64,000 nt of DNA. It comes from Cydia pomonella. Lineage: Eukaryota; Arthropoda; Insecta; Lepidoptera; Tortricidae. Location of the stretch: contig NC_084708.1 of assembly GCF_033807575.1 (NCBI RefSeq), forward strand, positions 3,992,501-4,056,500. Reading direction: 5' to 3'. The notes under the pieces were generated by a model. That model was not told the DNA's origin. It worked only from the letters and a program-made list of their open reading frames with translations, and searched no databases. Positions 22,480-34,710 of the stretch are shown here, piece by piece (position 1 is the first letter of the stretch; each line of letters begins with the position of its first letter). Both the position numbers and the translations under genes were made by a program.

Positions 22480-22710
22480 TGAACCACTTCCTGGTGTCGG
22501 TTTGAGCTGAAATTTGGTATACTTCTGTATTCCCGATGACAATGCAATAGGATACTAAAATGGAGCTGATATGATGATGCAGTCAGAAGGTAGCCAAAGG
22601 AACTCTACGATGGGTAAACTTAAACACATAGAGTTTAGGCTCATTGGAAAGGTCTCGAGAAGTACTTGATAGACATACAAAAAAGAGAAAGTGCAGTCGG
22701 CAATAAAAGT
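22480..22710 (+). repeat. Dispersed repeat, copy 2 (partner at 1735-1950)
   Basis: Shares GAGCTGATATGATG, GGTAGCCAAAGGAACTCT and a CAGTCGGCAATAAAAG-type end with 1735-1950 in the same order and orientation. Diverged, non-coding. Confidence 0.5.
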
Positions 22711-22797
22711 GTGTGTGTCAAAAATATTTTTGACGGTTACTTGTCGAATAATGAATAGAATCAGGCGTTACTTTGCGGAAATCTATACTAATAAAAA

Positions 22798-23022
22798 TAA
22801 AAATATTACTTTGCTAAAACCGTCTACATCTGGGGATGCCTTGTAGAGAGGTGAAACACGTGTCGAGTTTTGTACTTTTGGTAGTAGTTTGTTTTAATTA
22901 TTTGCGATGGGAGGGTGGTATATTAACTGCATGTACAATAGAAATACGCTAGTAAGTATAACGGGTTAGTACTGATTGACTAGCACGTTATCTTTTCGCG
23001 GATTAGCAAAGTAATATTTTTA
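22798..23022. mobile_element. Possible MITE with perfect 20-bp inverted ends
   Basis: TAAAAATATTACTTTGCTAA (22798-22817) is mirrored exactly at 23003-23022. The roughly 185 bp between show no ORF or internal symmetry. A perfect 20-bp inverse at this spacing is unlikely by chance even in AT-rich DNA, but no target duplication is obvious. Confidence 0.5.
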
Positions 23023-23035
23023 CTTTAAAACAGGT

Positions 23036-23514
23036 CAGGAGGTTAAGGTTTTCAAAATTATGGGATTCTTCTGTTTTCACAGGATATCATCAAGTTCATC
23101 AGGATACTCGGTAATCTCAGGATAGGGACTTGGATGAATAAGGTTGGAGGTCTGAAACAACATTATTACATTGTGTATCACAATAGAAATGTCATATGTA
23201 TACACGAAACAAATATTTTAAAAACTTACGGGTGTCGTGCTCCAGCGAAGAGTTACGTTTTTATCTGTAACAAAATAAATTTTCGATAAGAATTTCCACT
23301 TTGTTATCTCCATGTTATTGTTTCATCGAGAAAGTTTTATAGGTTGTGAAAATACAGTAACTCTGGCTTTAATCCACGTTGGGCTTGCTAGTAATTATAA
23401 ACCATCACTAGCAAGCCATCATACACTGTTTTTATTGTTGATGATTTCTCTCGTATATTTTTGTTTTGTTGGTTTCCGTAATTATTCCTCTTGTTTTTTT
23501 TTTGTTTTTTTTTA
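23036..23514. other. Intergenic, nothing recognised
   Basis: No domain-bearing ORF. A run of T-rich sequence near 23490-23513 precedes the LINE 3' end. Confidence 0.35.
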
Positions 23515-23715
23515 ATACGTGTTATTTGTCGTGGCATCAGATGGGCCCTACGGAAGACCAGCGCTGGCTTTATAGCTAGCATTATGCTGAGGTGGGTCCA
23601 TTTCGTGATGCACACTTTATGATTTTTCCTTTTCTTGCTCTTGCTGTCTGTACATGTTCGTATGTACGTACGTTTTGTGATCGTCACGAATAAATATCTT
23701 ATTTTTTTTTTATCT
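23515..23715 (+). mobile_element. LINE 3'-UTR end
   Basis: Contains ATGGGCCCTACGGAAGACC, then GCTGAGGTGGGTCCA, then CTGTCTGTACATGTTCG and CACGAATAAATATCTTA with a polyadenylation-type AATAAA near the end. I associate this order with the 3' UTR of lepidopteran non-LTR retrotransposons. No coding part is present. Confidence 0.55.
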
Positions 23716-23824
23716 AAAAGTGACGTTTATGTTTGAAGAACTTTCACACTGACATATTATCTAATCCATATCGTATCTTTAGCAAATATTTGACGTAAGT
23801 ATCTTAAAGTTCGAATCGGGCTGA

Positions 23825-23935
23825 TTGTCAGTTTCACTGCCAACTTTTTGGTAGCGCTTCACGCGTAGCCGATTCTAGCGTTTTCCCGCTTTGTAGAGGA
23901 AAGCGACTACGAACCGAGCGCCCGCCGAGCCTTCT
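23825..23935 (-). repeat. Dispersed repeat with GTAG/GCGGGAAAA motifs, copy 2
   Basis: On the minus strand it reads GTAGTCGCTTTCCTCTACAA, GCGGGAAAACG, TCGGCTACG, GCGCTACCAAAAAGTTGGCAG, matching 7066-7170 in order. Opposite orientation to that copy. Confidence 0.55.
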
Positions 23936-24394
23936 ATTCCTTCTAATCTAAACCTTCTATTCGGGCTCGCTGTACGATGCAACTGAAAACACACCCCTGA
24001 TAAGTCCCCGGCGTACGGTGAGCGACAAAGTTATTATCACCCTTATTTGCTCGTAATAGGCATTATGTTGTTACTGAGTGGCATATTGTACTAGGAGTTT
24101 TCAAAGGGACGGATGTGTCCCTAACATAAAGATAACAGTTGGCCTCTCCGGCCGATGTTTTTGTATACAAATGTTCAGAATGTTTTTGTGACGAAATATA
24201 AACACATTTCGGAGTTAAATGAATACAATGGATGAGTGGAATAAGTTTGATGATTTATTTATGAGACTATTTCAGGAATAATTAATTATGCGAAAGATAA
24301 TTTAATTTAACTATCCATATTTATTTGACAGGATTTTATATGAATTTATTTTATTTCATAAACATCAAATTACTAATAACATTTGATTTTTAGG

Positions 24395-24541
24395 TATAAA
24401 TACATTCAAAAAACGTAAAAAAAATAATAAAAAATATATTTTTTGGTGAAATTTACATAAACTCATTTACATTTTTTCTTTATTTTGGACTCAGAAATGC
24501 GTGATTAAAATCTTTAGAGTTCCTCGTGCTACACGGTGTAT
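24395..24541 (+). mobile_element. Family 1 inverted-repeat element, partial copy C
   Basis: Ends with CTCAGAAATGCGTGATTAAA, CTTTAGAGTTCCTCGTG and CTACACGGTGTA, the terminal repeat of the family 1 elements at 2295 and 9577. Only the right-hand end is recognisable; the left boundary is approximate. Confidence 0.55.
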
Positions 24542-25804
24542 ATGTATATATTGAACCTCGTTATTGGAATTTTGAGAAAATTGTTATGGAAACACAATAT
24601 ATTAGTTCTCTATAAAACATGACAGCTGCTATTTATTATACGAAATGAAACCTTTTAATTTAATGTATTTCGTATTTATTTTCGATCTGTCATTCATGGT
24701 TGAACGAATCGAGGCGTTCACTCGTCCAGTGTCCACACGCTACCGCAAATACGGGTACCAAATGCTCTTTCTGAACGTAAATGGGTCCTCGGTACAGTCA
24801 GCATCAAAAGTAGCGGATCATACTGCGCGTCAAAAGTGTAACATGTATTTATTCAAGAATTCAGATTCAATTCTTGGATATTACTCTCAAGCTAAGACAA
24901 ATTGGAAAGCTTTATCAGTAAGAACGGTTTGAACTTGGCGGCCGAATGTGATATAAAGGGCCGAGCGAAGCGACACAAGGACACAAGGCCGGCAAATAAC
25001 TATCCCGGTCTGGAGCTATGTATAATGCATTTCTCAGCAAAAAGCGTGGAGATACAACCAATAAATGATCTAAAAATATACGCGGAGCCTAACGGGCGTT
25101 TAAGATCATTTTGTCGGCCTAGGCTAGCAGATTTGTACGATAATTCAACGCCGGCGCGCTTCGCTGAAGCCCGCACAATTTTTTTTGTAGCATATTATTA
25201 CGAACATAATAACGGTGTCTTTACGCATGTATCAGAAAAATAAACTAATACTACAACAGCTCCCGTAATTCTATCATTCAACAACTTTCCCTGCCTGAAA
25301 TCGACAGCTTTTATCGAATACACGCGCGTCACTGTATAGCCAGATTAATCAAGATAAGATTATGTTTATCTGTAGTACCGTTAAATGTCGGCTGAATTTC
25401 GAGTGCCATGTCGATGTTGACAGCTATTGTTCCATGTTTGGAGTGCTGATATATAAGACAACAATTTATGAGCCTGTAATTGAACCGTCTGTAACATTCG
25501 AGACATGTTAGGAAAAGTCTGCGTGTTCAATTGTTCGGGTGAGCGTAAAATAAATGAACGTAATGTTGGTGAGGTTCACTCATTAGACAAAAAGCTGTCT
25601 GTAATTTCAGTCCATATACACAGTATGCTCGGCCCTACTCTGCCGTAGAAGTTATAACTACAAAACCAATTCCGGATTCGTACTAAGAATACCATGACTA
25701 TCGTAGGCGCGACCCTTTTAGCGCGTTTATCGCTTATTTTGGCTGCCCAAAACGAATGAAGTCTGACCGGTGACCGTTTTCTATATTTGTATCTTTATAG
25801 TACA
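24542..25804. other. Intergenic; two open frames (95 and 113 codons) not accepted as genes
   Basis: Open frames at 24645-24932 and 24902-25243 overlap in different phases and have no recognisable domain. The stretch around 24797-24825 (ACAGTCAGCATCAAAAGTAG) resembles a dispersed repeat motif, which suggests repeat-derived sequence. Confidence 0.35.
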
Positions 25805-26030
25805 TTACGATACAAGTGCGAAAAATAGGAAATTCGAAACGAGTGGCGATAAATTAAAACACGACCGAAGGGAGTGTTTTAAATCGACACGAGTTGCGAA
25901 TTACCTATTCGCACATGTATCGTACAACGTTTTACAGTACATATGGCCCTTTAAATGTTCGACACAGTAACGTAATATGCTACTTCTCGCACTAGTGCTA
26001 TAAAGTAGCCCCATATGTACTGTAAAAACT
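25805..26030. mobile_element. Double foldback element
   Basis: The first foldback (25806-25924) pairs ACGATACAAGTGCGAA, AATTCG and TTAAAACAC with their inverses GTGTTTTAA, CGAATTACC and TTCGCACATGTATCGT. The second (25930-26027) pairs TTTTACAGTACATATGG with CCATATGTACTGTAAAA. The two lie side by side and probably belong to one repeat unit. Non-coding. Confidence 0.7.
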
Positions 26031-26841
26031 ATTATAACAAATTTTCCACATATTCTATGAAAAAGAGCAATAACGCCTAGGTAACATTGGCCAGTCATTT
26101 TATAAAGATGATTACATTGTTAACTCTGATACGTTTGATGGAAACGTTAGGATTATATTGAAGTGATCCTTGTTTCAACTTCTTACGAGCTGTATTATCA
26201 AACCTCAAATTTTACAAATATTTACAATCAACGAGCGTGATTGTATATTGTAGGCACCTTCACTTTGGTTAATTTCATGCACAAGCCTATTTAATATATT
26301 GGTAATGGTGACAGCTGAAATTTCTCTTGAAATAGCAACGATTCAGAATGTAGACAAACATGATGGCTGTCATTGACTATCCACAACCCCAGAGATAAAA
26401 CACAGACAAAGTATATATGATCACATTGATCACAATGAAGGTAGAAGGCAACAAAAAAATTCCTATGCCTTTCATAGAATCTTTTTAGAAAATCGTATTT
26501 TATTGAAAAAAGCGGGCAAAGTTGGCTAGTTTGACGGGACCTAACATAAAACTTTCGACAAGCCTCTATCGCCGTGTCCTGACACTTGGCCAGTTAAACT
26601 GCCATTCGGATGAAGGCCCCTCATAAGTCCCCTAATAGACTCCAACCCGACTTCCGAACCAATAAGTACATCTGAAGGGCCCTAACTTTTAATGCATGAT
26701 TTTTCTTCGAGAGTTTCCAACGTTAGGATTATTGGAAAGGTTTTTCGGGATAAAGATCGATACAGCTGGGCCTTTGACGATTGACGGTATAGTGAAAAAT
26801 CTTGCATAGAAAAAGTTAGTTAAGGCGAGATGTTCGCTTGT
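26031..26841. other. Intergenic, nothing recognised
   Basis: No gene or repeat boundary seen. Confidence 0.35.
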
Positions 26842-26946
26842 CCTGTAGGGTTAAGATGGTCGGCTCTTTATCATTTGCCTGTCACGCTCTAACAAGTATG
26901 TAAGTGCGAACAACTGATAAAGAGCCGACCATCTTAGCCCTACAGG
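26842..26946. mobile_element. 105-bp palindromic MITE, CCTGTAGGG ends
   Basis: TAAGATGGTCGGCTCTTTATC is mirrored by GATAAAGAGCCGACCATCTTA, and the ends CCTGTAGGG / CCCTACAGG are exact inverses. The short loop carries CACGCTCTAACAAGTATG. Arms of about 35 bp with one or two mismatches indicate a relatively young copy. Confidence 0.87.
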
Positions 26947-28075
26947 TCTATTTGTAGTGTTTTTGTTTCGATTTACTATTTATGTATAGATTTAATATGA
27001 CCCATCTACGGTACAAGCTAATTTGGTTGTCAATACTAACGCTATGCTATCTCAAATGTAAAGTGAACCCTAAATGACTCAACAATTAAAGTCCGTAACT
27101 GGAACTCCGATAGCTCAGTCAGTACGTAGAGCAAAAGCGGATGTTCTGCGTACAACTGGGCTGAGCTTACAAGGAAAGATATGGAAAGTGATGCTCAAGC
27201 AACTTGCTAGTTAACGGCTGGTTTGAGTATATGTGTCAGTGCATCTGGAAAGGTACGACACGAGGTAGTCACGACATTTAGTTACCGAGTTACATGAGTT
27301 TTTGTGGAAGCTGGTGAAAAAGTGCCAAAATGGGTTTGTGTTATAATTGGGTTATTTACATTCTAAGGAACACGTGTGTACAAGAATATCAGTAAATTAT
27401 GTTTTTTTAGTATATTTCTCCGACTATAAAGTTTAGTAGTCAGGGTACCTTGTCACGCCATGTCTTAAAAGCTTTTAAATTTTGAATAATTTTGTCAATA
27501 TTTCCATTGCGGGTAGTCAACTACCTCTTTCTAAGATAGGGTATAGGATCGGTCTATAGCAACATGATTTTTTGATTTAAAAAAAATACTTAATGTTTTT
27601 TTATAAGAAAACATTCAACTTGCATGACTCCTGTATGAAATAACTATTTATTTTAATTTAATACGTTTGCCATTACTTAGATCAGAGGCTGGAGAGGTGC
27701 TGAAGGTACGATTAGATATTTACATTCTTTTGCTTTCATGAGTAATATGAAGTAATTTTTAAAAAGCGTTTTTCAATAATTTTCAATAAAAAGACAGGTC
27801 AAGACTGTTTACCTTTTTTCTACTTCCAAGTTTATATGTCTCAGTACAGACAAGAAATTGAGATAGCAATCCTAAAACGTGCTCACAAAATTTACGAGAA
27901 TCGGTTGAGTAATGCGACCTGTAGGAAACAGCCGGAAATATGAAAGCATCTTTATCCCACCTGAACCGGAGATGTGCTTTGCTCGCGTTCCATGCGCTCA
28001 TTCGAACTGAAGTTGTCATCGTACCAAAATGATCTCCTGTTTAGTTAATTAATATTTTTTTCTTAAAATTGTAGA
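26947..28075. other. Intergenic, nothing recognised
   Basis: A TAGCTCAGTCAGTACGTAGAGC stretch near 27113 looks like a tRNA D-arm / A box, but no B box or foldable tRNA follows. The 78-codon minus-strand frame at 27783-28019 has no recognisable motif. Confidence 0.35.
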
Positions 28076-28285
28076 TAATCTAACACAAATCGACCTAGTC
28101 CCATAAAAGGCTCAATAAGGTTTGTGTTGTGGGTAGGTTCTTGCTGGACGACGATATATAGATAAATACTTAAATACATAGAAAGCATCCAATATCTGTA
28201 ATGAAAACACAAAAAAATGTCCCTACCAGAATTTGAATCCGGTACCTCCTGCTTCGTAAGCAGGGTCATTACCCCAGAACAGGGA
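28076..28285 (-). mobile_element. tRNA-derived SINE, diverged copy
   Basis: On the minus strand it has a degraded head (CCTGCTTACGAAGCAGGAGG, GGATTCAAATTC), then TTTCTATGTATTTAAGTATT and CAAACCTTATTGAGCC, as in the full-length SINE at 10503-10784. Both promoter boxes are mutated, so it is probably an old copy of a subfamily also seen at 9431. Confidence 0.7.
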
Positions 28286-28337
28286 TAACGCACCATTGAA
28301 TTTTATTTTTGGGTTCCACGCCGATTGTAGCTCATCA

Positions 28338-28775
28338 ACGATTTGCACACGGCACACGGGACCTACTGATTCGTAAGCAGTGTCAGTACCCAGAACAGGG
28401 AATTTTATGTCACTTCACTAGTCTACACTACTTCCGAGTTCATACGTTCACGAGAACACGAGGAAACGTTCCAGAAACATGAACCTTTCACTTTTTTAGG
28501 GTTGGAGTCATAGATTACTTCCTAAGTAGACGGAACAATTAAGACAACCCGTGCTTACTGCAAACGAATTGGCGTTGTTTACTAACAGAGAGGATAACCC
28601 GCGGTCCAACTAATGTTATTATGTCGTCAAATGTTATTTTGTTTTGTTATTCATGAGATGGGGAATTTTTTGTGTCACATCACTAGTCCCTACACTACTT
28701 CCGAGTTCATACGTCCACGAGAACACGAGGAAGCGGTCCAGAAACATAAATCTTTCACTTTGGAGTCTCCGGTAA
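28338..28775. repeat. Local direct duplication with a second SINE head fragment
   Basis: Segments 28399-28515 and 28661-28770 share GGGAATTTT, TACACTACTTCCGAGTTCATACG, CACGAGAACACGAGGAA and GTCCAGAAACAT in the same order, offset by about 262 bp. Just upstream, 28338-28403 carries a fragment resembling the SINE head (ACCTACTGATTCGTAAGCAG), which suggests the duplicated unit also involved SINE sequence. No coding region. Confidence 0.55.
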
Positions 28776-29108
28776 ATCCCTTGTAGATAGAGTAATTCAG
28801 CAAAACCATGCTCACACCTAGGGTTTGCACGACGGATTGAAATGTATGGGAAGATCCGGATAATTTCATACTTTTCGGATCCAGATTGCACACGAAGCGC
28901 GCAGCTGCTATCATATTAATCCTATGCAAAGCTACAAATAGATACTAATCTCATTTTTAAACGCAAAAGTTTTAAATGTTATAGATACTTATCCCCCATT
29001 CAAAAAGTGAATAAGTACCTACAGTTTAAATACCTAGACAATAATACACTGTAGCAGCGAAGTAACTACCAACCTTCGTAAATATGTAACAATTATAAAT
29101 CATAACGA

Positions 29109-29479
29109 CGACGTAAAAGAGAGGTATGGGCATAAATAGAGGTATGGGCATAAAGAGAGGTATGGGCATTGTGAATGTCATCTCGCTTTGTGTGGTAGGG
29201 CACAGCCAGTGGATGTCATTCTAGATCTAGAGCAGAGCCCAACTGGAGAAGTACCTCCACCTTACAGAAAACAGCAGCCAAATAACACTAGACCCTACTC
29301 ATAGTGTTGTGTTCCTGCCGGTGAGTAAGGTTGCCAGAGCTCAATGAGGGGGGGCGGGTTTAGGGTCGGCAACGCGCATGTAACTCCTCTGGAGTTGCAG
29401 GCGTACATAGGCTACGGAGGCTGCTTACCATCAGGCGGGCCGTATGCTTGTTTGCCACCGACGTAGTATAAAAAAAAAA
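29109..29479 (+). mobile_element. Poly(A)-tailed non-LTR element with LINE-like tail (copy c)
   Basis: Matches copies a and b from GAGGTATGGGCATTGTG onward and ends with the shared tail (GGCTGCTTACCATCAGGCGG) and an A run at 29470-29479. Its 5' end differs: the unit AGAGGTATGGGCATAAA is repeated three times at about 29119-29170. No reverse transcriptase. Confidence 0.8.
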
Positions 29480-31866
29480 TACAGTGAAAAAGTAAAACAC
29501 TTTAACGTACATAGTGTGGTTAACTTCTTCCCGTCTCTAAGAATACGTCCAGTCTGGCTTAGTTAAATTTAAGTTGAGATTAGTCCAAGTTTACAACCTA
29601 AGAACCCAAAAATATATTCATTCCAGATACGTATGTTAATTTAGTGTAAGTACTTTCATGAAATATTTCTTACAGTACAATTTTTAAATTTGATGGAAGT
29701 AATTGTCGTGTACGATGTGCGTGCGTATTTGCGCGTCGTCTACCTACTCGTGGTACACTAAATTGAACCGAAAGTGAGTTGAGTTGGTGCTTGGTGCCAC
29801 AGTATTGATATAGTGTGCAAGACCTTTACAACGCGGATTCTGTGTGAGATAGTCTATAGCCAGAGTAAATTGTAAAGTTTTTCACCCGCTGTGATTTCGC
29901 TGTGACCCATTTAACGGGAGTGGAGTTATTTAATATCGCTAAGTGTTACTTTTTGTCTCAAAAAAGCAGTTAATTCGCGAAAAGGGTCGGTTCAAGTTAG
30001 CGCCCGCTTTGAAGTAAAGAATACTGAATAGCGGCAGCGTATGCCAATGTTAATTCATTTACCTATATATAGTATGAATTTTCTCAAATGACTTTTACGC
30101 CTCCTAATAACCTGTAAAAAAAGCCATTGTTTATTTTGTGCGAGCGGTGGGTGGGTTCCCGTGTTGAGCGCGTGCCAAAGCAACAATTTCGTTTAAAATG
30201 CGGCTATGTCGTGGTGGTTTTAGGATTCGAATCTATGTACATGTAGCCAACATCTTTTGGTAATGTAAGACGATCGACCACCTCAATGTAGGCGAGCGTT
30301 CATATTACATAGAGTTGCATTATTACTTATATCGATGCAGCAGTAAAAAATATATGTCAACGTTTTTTTGGGCCAATCCGTATACCGATGGGTACCAATC
30401 TATTGATGTTTTAGAAAAGATATGATGTGATCCTGAACCTGACGTGGTCTTTATTGTGAGTAAAATGGCATTTATTTGATTGGAAAAATTGTAGACATAC
30501 TCAAAATTAAATAAAAAATGCTTGTGACACGGCTCGCTGGTTACTCTACCTATTCATATTGTTTCCAGGGGCACTTACTGATGCCATCCCACCACCCAGC
30601 CTGCTCCAAAGTCTTTCATTCACTGTCTCGCGAGGGCGTGACATTCACACATTCGATGTATTACTCTCTTCCTCTTCGCCACACATTCGACAATCGGTAT
30701 CGTCAGTGTCCCATCTTGGCTAAGACTCCTACCACCAAGTATTCTACGATAATAAATCAGCCAAGTTGGCCGGACTGACGTATGAACGTACCGATTACGG
30801 TCCTCTGTATAATCGGTATCCCTGTAACGGGTAATACTGGTGTCAGTTATATCCTTATAAGCCCTCAAAGGCGGTATGACGCTTGTTTGCGATGCGATTA
30901 TGCAGGTGATAGCACCGTGGATGACTAACTAATAGATCCCGCATTAACCATGTGAACGTCACACTTATCGTGTGCGGCGCGTCATTGTGAACCTTGTCGG
31001 AATGCACGAAGGTTGATACTGGGCTGTAGCCACGCGCTTCAGTTGACATCTTTGGCGGTCTAAGGCCCTATAGGTTCGTGTACTTCTCTCACTCTCACTA
31101 GCGTAAGCGTGAGCGAGATGGATGTGCGTGTTCAGGACCGCGGATATCATGTTTTTGAATTTTAATTTTTAGAAGCAATTTTCATATTTTAAGCTTTTGT
31201 ACATTGTTACAAATTTTTAAAATGCGTTTTAGACCTATGTTCGTGTTTTTTTTCTATCGAGCGAAAGTAAAAAATAAAAAAACAGAATTCGAATCGTCGA
31301 AGACCCTAAAGGAAATCCTGAAGAATGCTAAATTTTTGGCAGCCGCTTTCTGAACCTACGGCAACTTGGCGTACGTGTTACACGCACGCGTTGTATAGAT
31401 TTTCTGACGATTCTCAAAATTATGCCCACGCCCACTCTGCCAGTTGTCATGATTGGAAGTTAGAACTGTTAAAGACGATCTATGCGTTTACGTATGCCAT
31501 TTGTACCGGGGGAACCAGGAGAAATGACGGAATATCCAGTAGTAGGACTACCATTGATGAGCAGAGATAAGAGACGTGCGGAAATCAATCATTAGCAAAG
31601 TAACCCAGCGGGGCGAAGAAGAGATGTGGGTTCCTCTCTTTTCTCCTCTTGCTCTCATCTCCGCCTCAGTGGAAAGGCATTCTTAAACCACCATTGAATG
31701 GCGACTCCGCCTTGTAGTGTAGTGGAGCACCGCAGGGTCGCTATTAGGATATTGTGGGGCGCCAGTTGGTCAGGCCAGTTGTCATATTGGCTGCGACACG
31801 GACATACAAATTGCATCAGAGCCCATATGTAAGAGTAGATATTATCTCGGTGCGAAGATGTTTAAA
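29480..31866. other. Intergenic; mixed-composition stretch with no assigned gene
   Basis: Less AT-rich than average, with several overlapping frames of 60-86 codons at 30518-31150 and 31325-31570. None shows a domain. The layout of overlapping frames on both strands suggests repeat-derived sequence rather than exons, but I cannot name it. Confidence 0.3.
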
Positions 31867-32023
31867 GATCGTACTTATAGGTTATCGTAAAGGATGATTC
31901 ACGCTATAACGCGACCTCCGAGGCTTCCGACTCTTCGTTTTCTATGATGGGTAATCTGTGATCACGTAATGCTCTCGAACTGTTCTAGCGTGTCATCCTT
32001 TACGATACCGTATAAGTACGATC
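31867..32023. mobile_element. 157-bp foldback MITE, GATCGTACTTATA ends
   Basis: GATCGTACTTATA and TATCGTAAAGGATGA at the left are mirrored by TCATCCTTTACGATA and TATAAGTACGATC at the right. The arms are about 35 bp and the interior is unpaired. Non-coding. Confidence 0.85.
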
Positions 32024-33470
32024 TAGTGTGAGGTGATCTACGCAGGGAGCTTAACTTCATCATTTCCTAGTTGGTATGCATGGAAACGGGTTATTGAATA
32101 GAGGCATAATCCTGGCATGCATGAACTTTCACGTTGTCATAGGTATAAAAGGGGGTAGGAAGGTTCCAAAATGAGTTTGCAAATGCTTGCCTCGGGCTAG
32201 GAAGTTTTACAAGGTTTTTAGTAACTTGGAATATTCGTAGCAGTTTCAGTGTTTAAGAACTTTAAAAGAATTTGTTAATTCATATACGACTCAGCTGTAT
32301 GGATTAGCAATTTCAAAATATTGCTTGCCATGTCAATATGGTGACATTACGATATTAATAATTTAATATAGTTAAAACTATCGAGCCTTAACCTAAAAGA
32401 CATTGAACGTTTTTGCAGTACCAAAAAGGGTACCAGTCCGCATGTGTCCAATCCAAGCACGTAGTGCAAACGTCGCATGATTATCAGGGACATTTGGACT
32501 TACGACATAATACTTGAATAAAAATATTTTTTAAATTCTCTTTTCTAATTGTCAATAATACGAATTGTAAATGAGTATGAGTAATGTTTATTATTTATCT
32601 AACACGAAGGGTGCGGTGACAGTTGTCACCTCAATACTATTTTGGGAAATTTAGCGTTTTAAGGTTATAAACGGGATATGACATCCGTCAGCGTGCCCGT
32701 CGTGTTTGAAAAATACTGTAGTATAAAAATCCATCGCATGAAAATCAGTTTTTTATTGTCATATAAGCTTGTTTTCATACTTTTGGTCTGTTTTTGTTGT
32801 TTTGGTGTGTTTGGTCTGGTGTGTGGTTATTATATTGGGGTTTGTGGGCCTTTGAGTGCCACGTCGACCAGGTAGTGATCTATTGTGACAGCCCTTTAAA
32901 GTTCATTACTGATGCCCGTTGAATCCAGGAAAATCCAGATTCTTTGGGCCGTAATGTTCTGTACCTCATAGGGTTGTAATACGTGCCGCCCTAAGTGGGT
33001 ACTTCTTTTTAACATTACATACTTGATCTACGAATAAATCGTAGAAAGAAACGCAGCACTTCATGTAACAACTAATCAAGTTAGCCAGAATCCAACTCGC
33101 GCCTATCTCGATCCAACGTGGAACTGCGTTAATACAATCGCTTCTCGTGAAGCAGGCGAGTCAAACATATGACAACCCAGATACACTGATAGGCCTTTGG
33201 ACTTTTGGAACTTATCCAATTATATTACGACAGCCAATTGCTAGGTTGCTACACGCGCTTAACGCGTTCTACAACGAAAGTTGCGACTTTTAAGTTTGCG
33301 ACAAAAACATTTGGATAGGTAAGAGGAAAAAAATATTTTCTCTGCATTAAAAGTAGTGGTTTTGTGAGCTGTAGACCTCGCCAACCCCAAAGGCTCCGCC
33401 ATTTTGAAAAATATCCAAAAACCGAATCGATAAAAAAAAAGTACTTATACCTATGTAATTATTGAGTCTG
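32024..33470. other. Intergenic, nothing confidently recognised
   Basis: A perfect short palindrome GTGACAGTTGTCAC occurs near 32617. The part at 32870-33000 (GGGCCGTAATGTTCTGTACC) may be retroelement-derived, but I cannot support that. No gene. Confidence 0.3.
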
Positions 33471-33560
33471 CTTGTTAAGGAGAACATCCGGACATAGGTA
33501 CGAAAGCAATTTTACCCAAACTGAAACGGAGACTTTCGCTATCGCTCGGTCAATAAAACA
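33471..33560 (+). repeat. Dispersed repeat with ACGGAGAC.TTCGCTA motif, copy 1
   Basis: GGAGAACAT, then AAACGGAGACTTTCGCTATCG and GTCAAT recur in order at 47622-47690. Short, diverged and non-coding. Confidence 0.4.
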
Positions 33561-33974
33561 ATAGTGTTATTTGTGTTATTTTGAATAAAATACCTAATTA
33601 AAAAGATATTTTTTCCCACTCGCCGTTTTTGACCTTTCTTATACAACAGTTGCATAAAATACTATATAATACCCTGGTTCATTTGAGTGCTGGACTCACC
33701 TGCAAACCTGCAAACCGTATATCTGTAAGCTTTATGAACGGTGCCACTACTTTCAGTCAACAATGCGCTTTAATTTCCGAACTTAGCCGGAACACTTCAC
33801 CTGCGCAACTTGCGCGTGAAATGTAGTTAGTGTTCAAACTGCAAATTATATGAGCCATTTGCTGACAAACTTCAGGCCGGTGACAAAACTAGGAACTTAG
33901 TTGAGTTAGCTTCTTTAGTGGTTTATGTTTATCCATTCACGTGCTTGATATTTTTCAGTGACTTCTATTATTAT

Positions 33975-34446
33975 AATAAAAGTACCTGGGCGACCGAGCA
34001 TTGCTCGGTTATAACTATTTATTGTAATATGGTGGTGTATAGGTGATAATCTTAACTACATTTTTTACTACATTTAACTTGACTAAAACAATAAAAATTA
34101 AAAATATATATATAAACTTGAACATATAAAAAAAAAAAGTTAGTCACCGGGCGAGATTCGAACACGTAACACTCGTTTAGCAGTCCGCGTCTTAACCCGC
34201 TGGACCAGACGGACAGTGGCCGGTAATACGAAATTAGCGACCATATTCTGCGTCGAAAGAAAAACGCATGAAAACTCGAAAACACGCGTTTTCCCAAACA
34301 TAAGACTAATCTAGATCGATTGTTTACCCCCAAAAACCCCCATATACCAAATTGTAGCAAAATCGTTAGAGCCGTTTCCGAGATCCCGGAAATATATATA
34401 CATATATATATACAAGAATTGCTCGTTTAAAGGTATAAGATAAGGG
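33975..34446 (-). repeat. Dispersed repeat containing a tRNA-like region
   Basis: On the minus strand, 34231-34140 holds a tRNA-like segment with an A box (TGGTCCAGCGGGTTAAG) and a B box (GTTCGAATCTC). It is flanked by GAAACGGCTCTAACGATTTTG on one side and a T-rich stretch plus CCGAGCAATGCTCGGTCGCC on the other. I associate the outer motifs with a common lepidopteran repeat. It may be one SINE-like unit or a SINE inside another repeat. The 102-codon open frame across it is not a gene. Confidence 0.55.
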
Positions 34447-34710
34447 TGACAGCTGGCTATAAGCTTAACTGGTAGATAAAATGCTAAGTTTTGTACGAAA
34501 TTTTATCTGGCAGTTAATTTATTTATTAAATTGCTATCCAATACTTTACTTGGACATTGTGAAACAGGCCCGCAGACTTTGTGAAACAGGCCCTTAGTAG
34601 ACAAGCCAATTTTGTAACTGGTTCTGAGCGAAATATACCAGCCAGTTAAGAGTCACACGAACTCGCCGCCAAGAAGACCGCTCCCATACAGTTGAAGTTA
34701 GCATCGTTTT

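Noticed and set aside
24645..25243. Two overlapping frames as a two-part gene
   Set aside because: Different phases, no splice sites of quality at the overlap, no domain, and part of the sequence looks like a dispersed repeat.
27105..27180. Possible tRNA gene (TAGCTCAGTCAGTACGTAGAGC)
   Set aside because: A D-arm-like stretch exists but there is no B box, acceptor stem or cloverleaf.
29690..30000. Possible first exon or 5' UTR of a larger gene
   Set aside because: Mixed composition is suggestive but there is no open frame, core promoter or donor site strong enough to support it.
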